Positions 63,085 to 64,000 of a DNA stretch of 64,000 bases are shown piece after piece; position 1 is the first letter of the stretch, and each line of letters begins with the position of its first letter. Under the pieces are notes generated by a model, which was not told the DNA's origin, ran no database searches, and was given only the letters and a program-made list of their open reading frames with translations. A program made the position numbers and the translations under genes. The stretch is from Sphingomonas sp. PAMC26645 (GTDB lineage Bacteria > Pseudomonadota > Alphaproteobacteria > Sphingomonadales > Sphingomonadaceae): contig NZ_CP039249.1 of assembly GCF_004795835.1 (NCBI RefSeq), forward strand, positions 3,943,001 to 4,007,000. Reading direction: 5' to 3'.

Positions 63085-63711
63085 TCAACTGCGACCGGTT
63101 ATCGCGACCAATGGATCGCCCAGGCGACCGTCTGCAAGTAGGGAAGCCGTGGCATCGCGGAACCCTGCTGTCTCCAGATAGAGGCGGACAAGCGATGCGT
63201 GGCCCTGCGTATCAAGAGCACGCCAGACCGCCACGGCCTTGGTCGGGAAGCAGCGGTTCGAGAAGCTTATGATGACGCGGCCTTCCGGCTTAAGCACACG
63301 ACGAACCTCGCGCAGTACCGCCAGGGGGTGTTGCAGATATTGAACCCCGACACAGATCAGTACGGCATCGTAGCGCGCGTCCTCTTCGGACAACTCAGGC
63401 ACATCGTTAAGGTCTTGGACGAACCAGCGATCGAGGCGCGGGTTGGCCGCGAGTTCCTCTGCGTTCATGCCGTGGCCGACGACCTCGCCATAGGCGACGC
63501 CGTCCGGCAGGTGGCTCACCCAACTCGACATGAGGTCGAGCACCCGCCCGCTAGCGGGGATCGCATCGCGGTACAGGCTGGTCAGTGCACCTACTGCTGC
63601 CTCGTCGATGTGCGTGACTAAACGCGGGGGCGCGTAGAAGCCCAGGTCGTCGCCATCATCCTGTCGGTCGAAGGCCTGCGCCGGCAGTCCCAACTCGATC
63701 GCTTCGGTCAC
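63085..63711 (-). CDS. Class I SAM-dependent methyltransferase
   Basis: A 208-residue methyltransferase. The SAM-binding strand is SGRVLDLMSSWVSHLP, where the usual glycine-rich GxGxG is replaced by MSSW. It is followed by the acidic VVGHGMNAEELAANP, FVQDLNDVPELSE, DAVLICVGVQYLQHP and LREVRRVLKPEGRVIISF. The last is the standard methyltransf_11 post-motif. The degenerate glycine motif is seen in a clade of bacterial methyltransferases of unknown substrate. Confidence 0.85.
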   Translation of the reverse strand: MTEAIELGLPAQAFDRQDDGDDLGFYAPPRLVTHIDEAAVGALTSLYRDAIPASGRVLDLMSSWVSHLPDGVAYGEVVGHGMNAEELAANPRLDRWFVQDLNDVPELSEEDARYDAVLICVGVQYLQHPLAVLREVRRVLKPEGRVIISFSNRCFPTKAVAVWRALDTQGHASLVRLYLETAGFRDATASLLADGRLGDPLVAITGRS

Positions 63712-63786
63712 GCGGTGAACCCCTCCAATGCAAAGCCGCCAGTATCCGCGACCACAGCGTCACCACAAGATAGCGGTTGTCCTCAA

Positions 63787-63990
63787 TCACCGGCGGCGGC
63801 CGAGCCAGACACCGACCCCCGCAAGGCCCAGAACCGCCATGCCGCCAGCCGCGGCTGCCACCTTGCGCCCCCGGTGTGGATCGCGCCGGCCACCATCTGG
63901 GCCGGCAGGGACGCCAGGTTCGAACAACACCCCATCGCTGTCGTCGCCGTTGGGCGCGCGGGCCGACCAGGTGTCGAGGAAGCCACTCAT
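63787..63990 (-). CDS. Small tail-anchored membrane protein
   Basis: A 67-residue protein with a hydrophilic, Gly/Asp/Pro-rich N-terminus and one C-terminal helix (VAAAAGGMAVLGLAGVGVWL) ended by GRRR. The frame is favoured over an overlapping one 4 nt away because it alone has a clean membrane anchor. The function is unknown. Only 10 bp remain to the window end. Confidence 0.55.
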   Translation of the reverse strand: MSGFLDTWSARAPNGDDSDGVLFEPGVPAGPDGGRRDPHRGRKVAAAAGGMAVLGLAGVGVWLGRRR

Positions 63991-64000
63991 GATCGCCGCC

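Overview
This is a GC-rich, gene-dense window with coding on both strands. Protein types point to an alphaproteobacterium of the Sphingomonadaceae, probably Sphingomonas: exosortase-A-type polysaccharide genes, DctABD-like C4-dicarboxylate uptake, a TonB receptor beside PepSY proteins, a short PutA, many acyl-CoA dehydrogenases, and several families of GC-rich palindromic intergenic repeats. The taxonomic call is inference from gene content. I see no rRNA, tRNA, CRISPR array or intact transposon.

Layout. 1-6.2 kb: valine/branched-chain catabolism (acyl-CoA dehydrogenase, VOC protein, mmsA) with a divergent LysR gene, then a pair of acyl-CoA dehydrogenases. 6.4-12.8 kb: C4-dicarboxylate locus, with an outer-membrane channel and dctA on one strand and dctB-dctD on the other, separated by two DctD-like dyads. 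12.8-15.9 kb: overlapping operon of Hsp70-like, spermidine-synthase-like and AbrB-like membrane proteins. 16-20.5 kb: diguanylate cyclase, two DUF1311 proteins, an oxidoreductase and a small membrane protein. 20.5-24.6 kb: LysR, aldo/keto reductase, MFS and SDR. 24.7-27.7 kb: PepSY, DUF2271, DUF4198 and ApbE, a probable flavinylated envelope redox system. 27.9-33.6 kb: housekeeping and envelope genes (NUDIX, extensin-like, transglutaminase, BI-1, ThpR, SodC). 33.8-40.3 kb: MFS transporter and exosortase-A-type polysaccharide genes. 40.3-48.5 kb: PfpI, topoisomerase IB, MscS, PutA, MaoC, thiolase. 48.6-58.1 kb: a rearranged stretch with decayed AraC genes, ArsR/SDR, an OprB porin, a truncated phosphotransferase abutting a truncated SDR, and an intact beta-oxidation cluster. 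58.1-62.4 kb: DUF2946, TonB receptor and a frameshifted PepSY protein. The end holds an NTF2-like protein, a methyltransferase and a small membrane protein.

Most notable: (1) the DctD regulator has lost the GAFTGA loop used to contact sigma-54; (2) a 108-bp palindromic repeat lies in frame inside putA between its two enzyme domains; (3) the DUF2271 protein carries a textbook ApbE flavinylation motif and sits in an ApbE operon; (4) a deletion-like junction has removed the 5' ends of two head-to-head genes near 52.68 kb.
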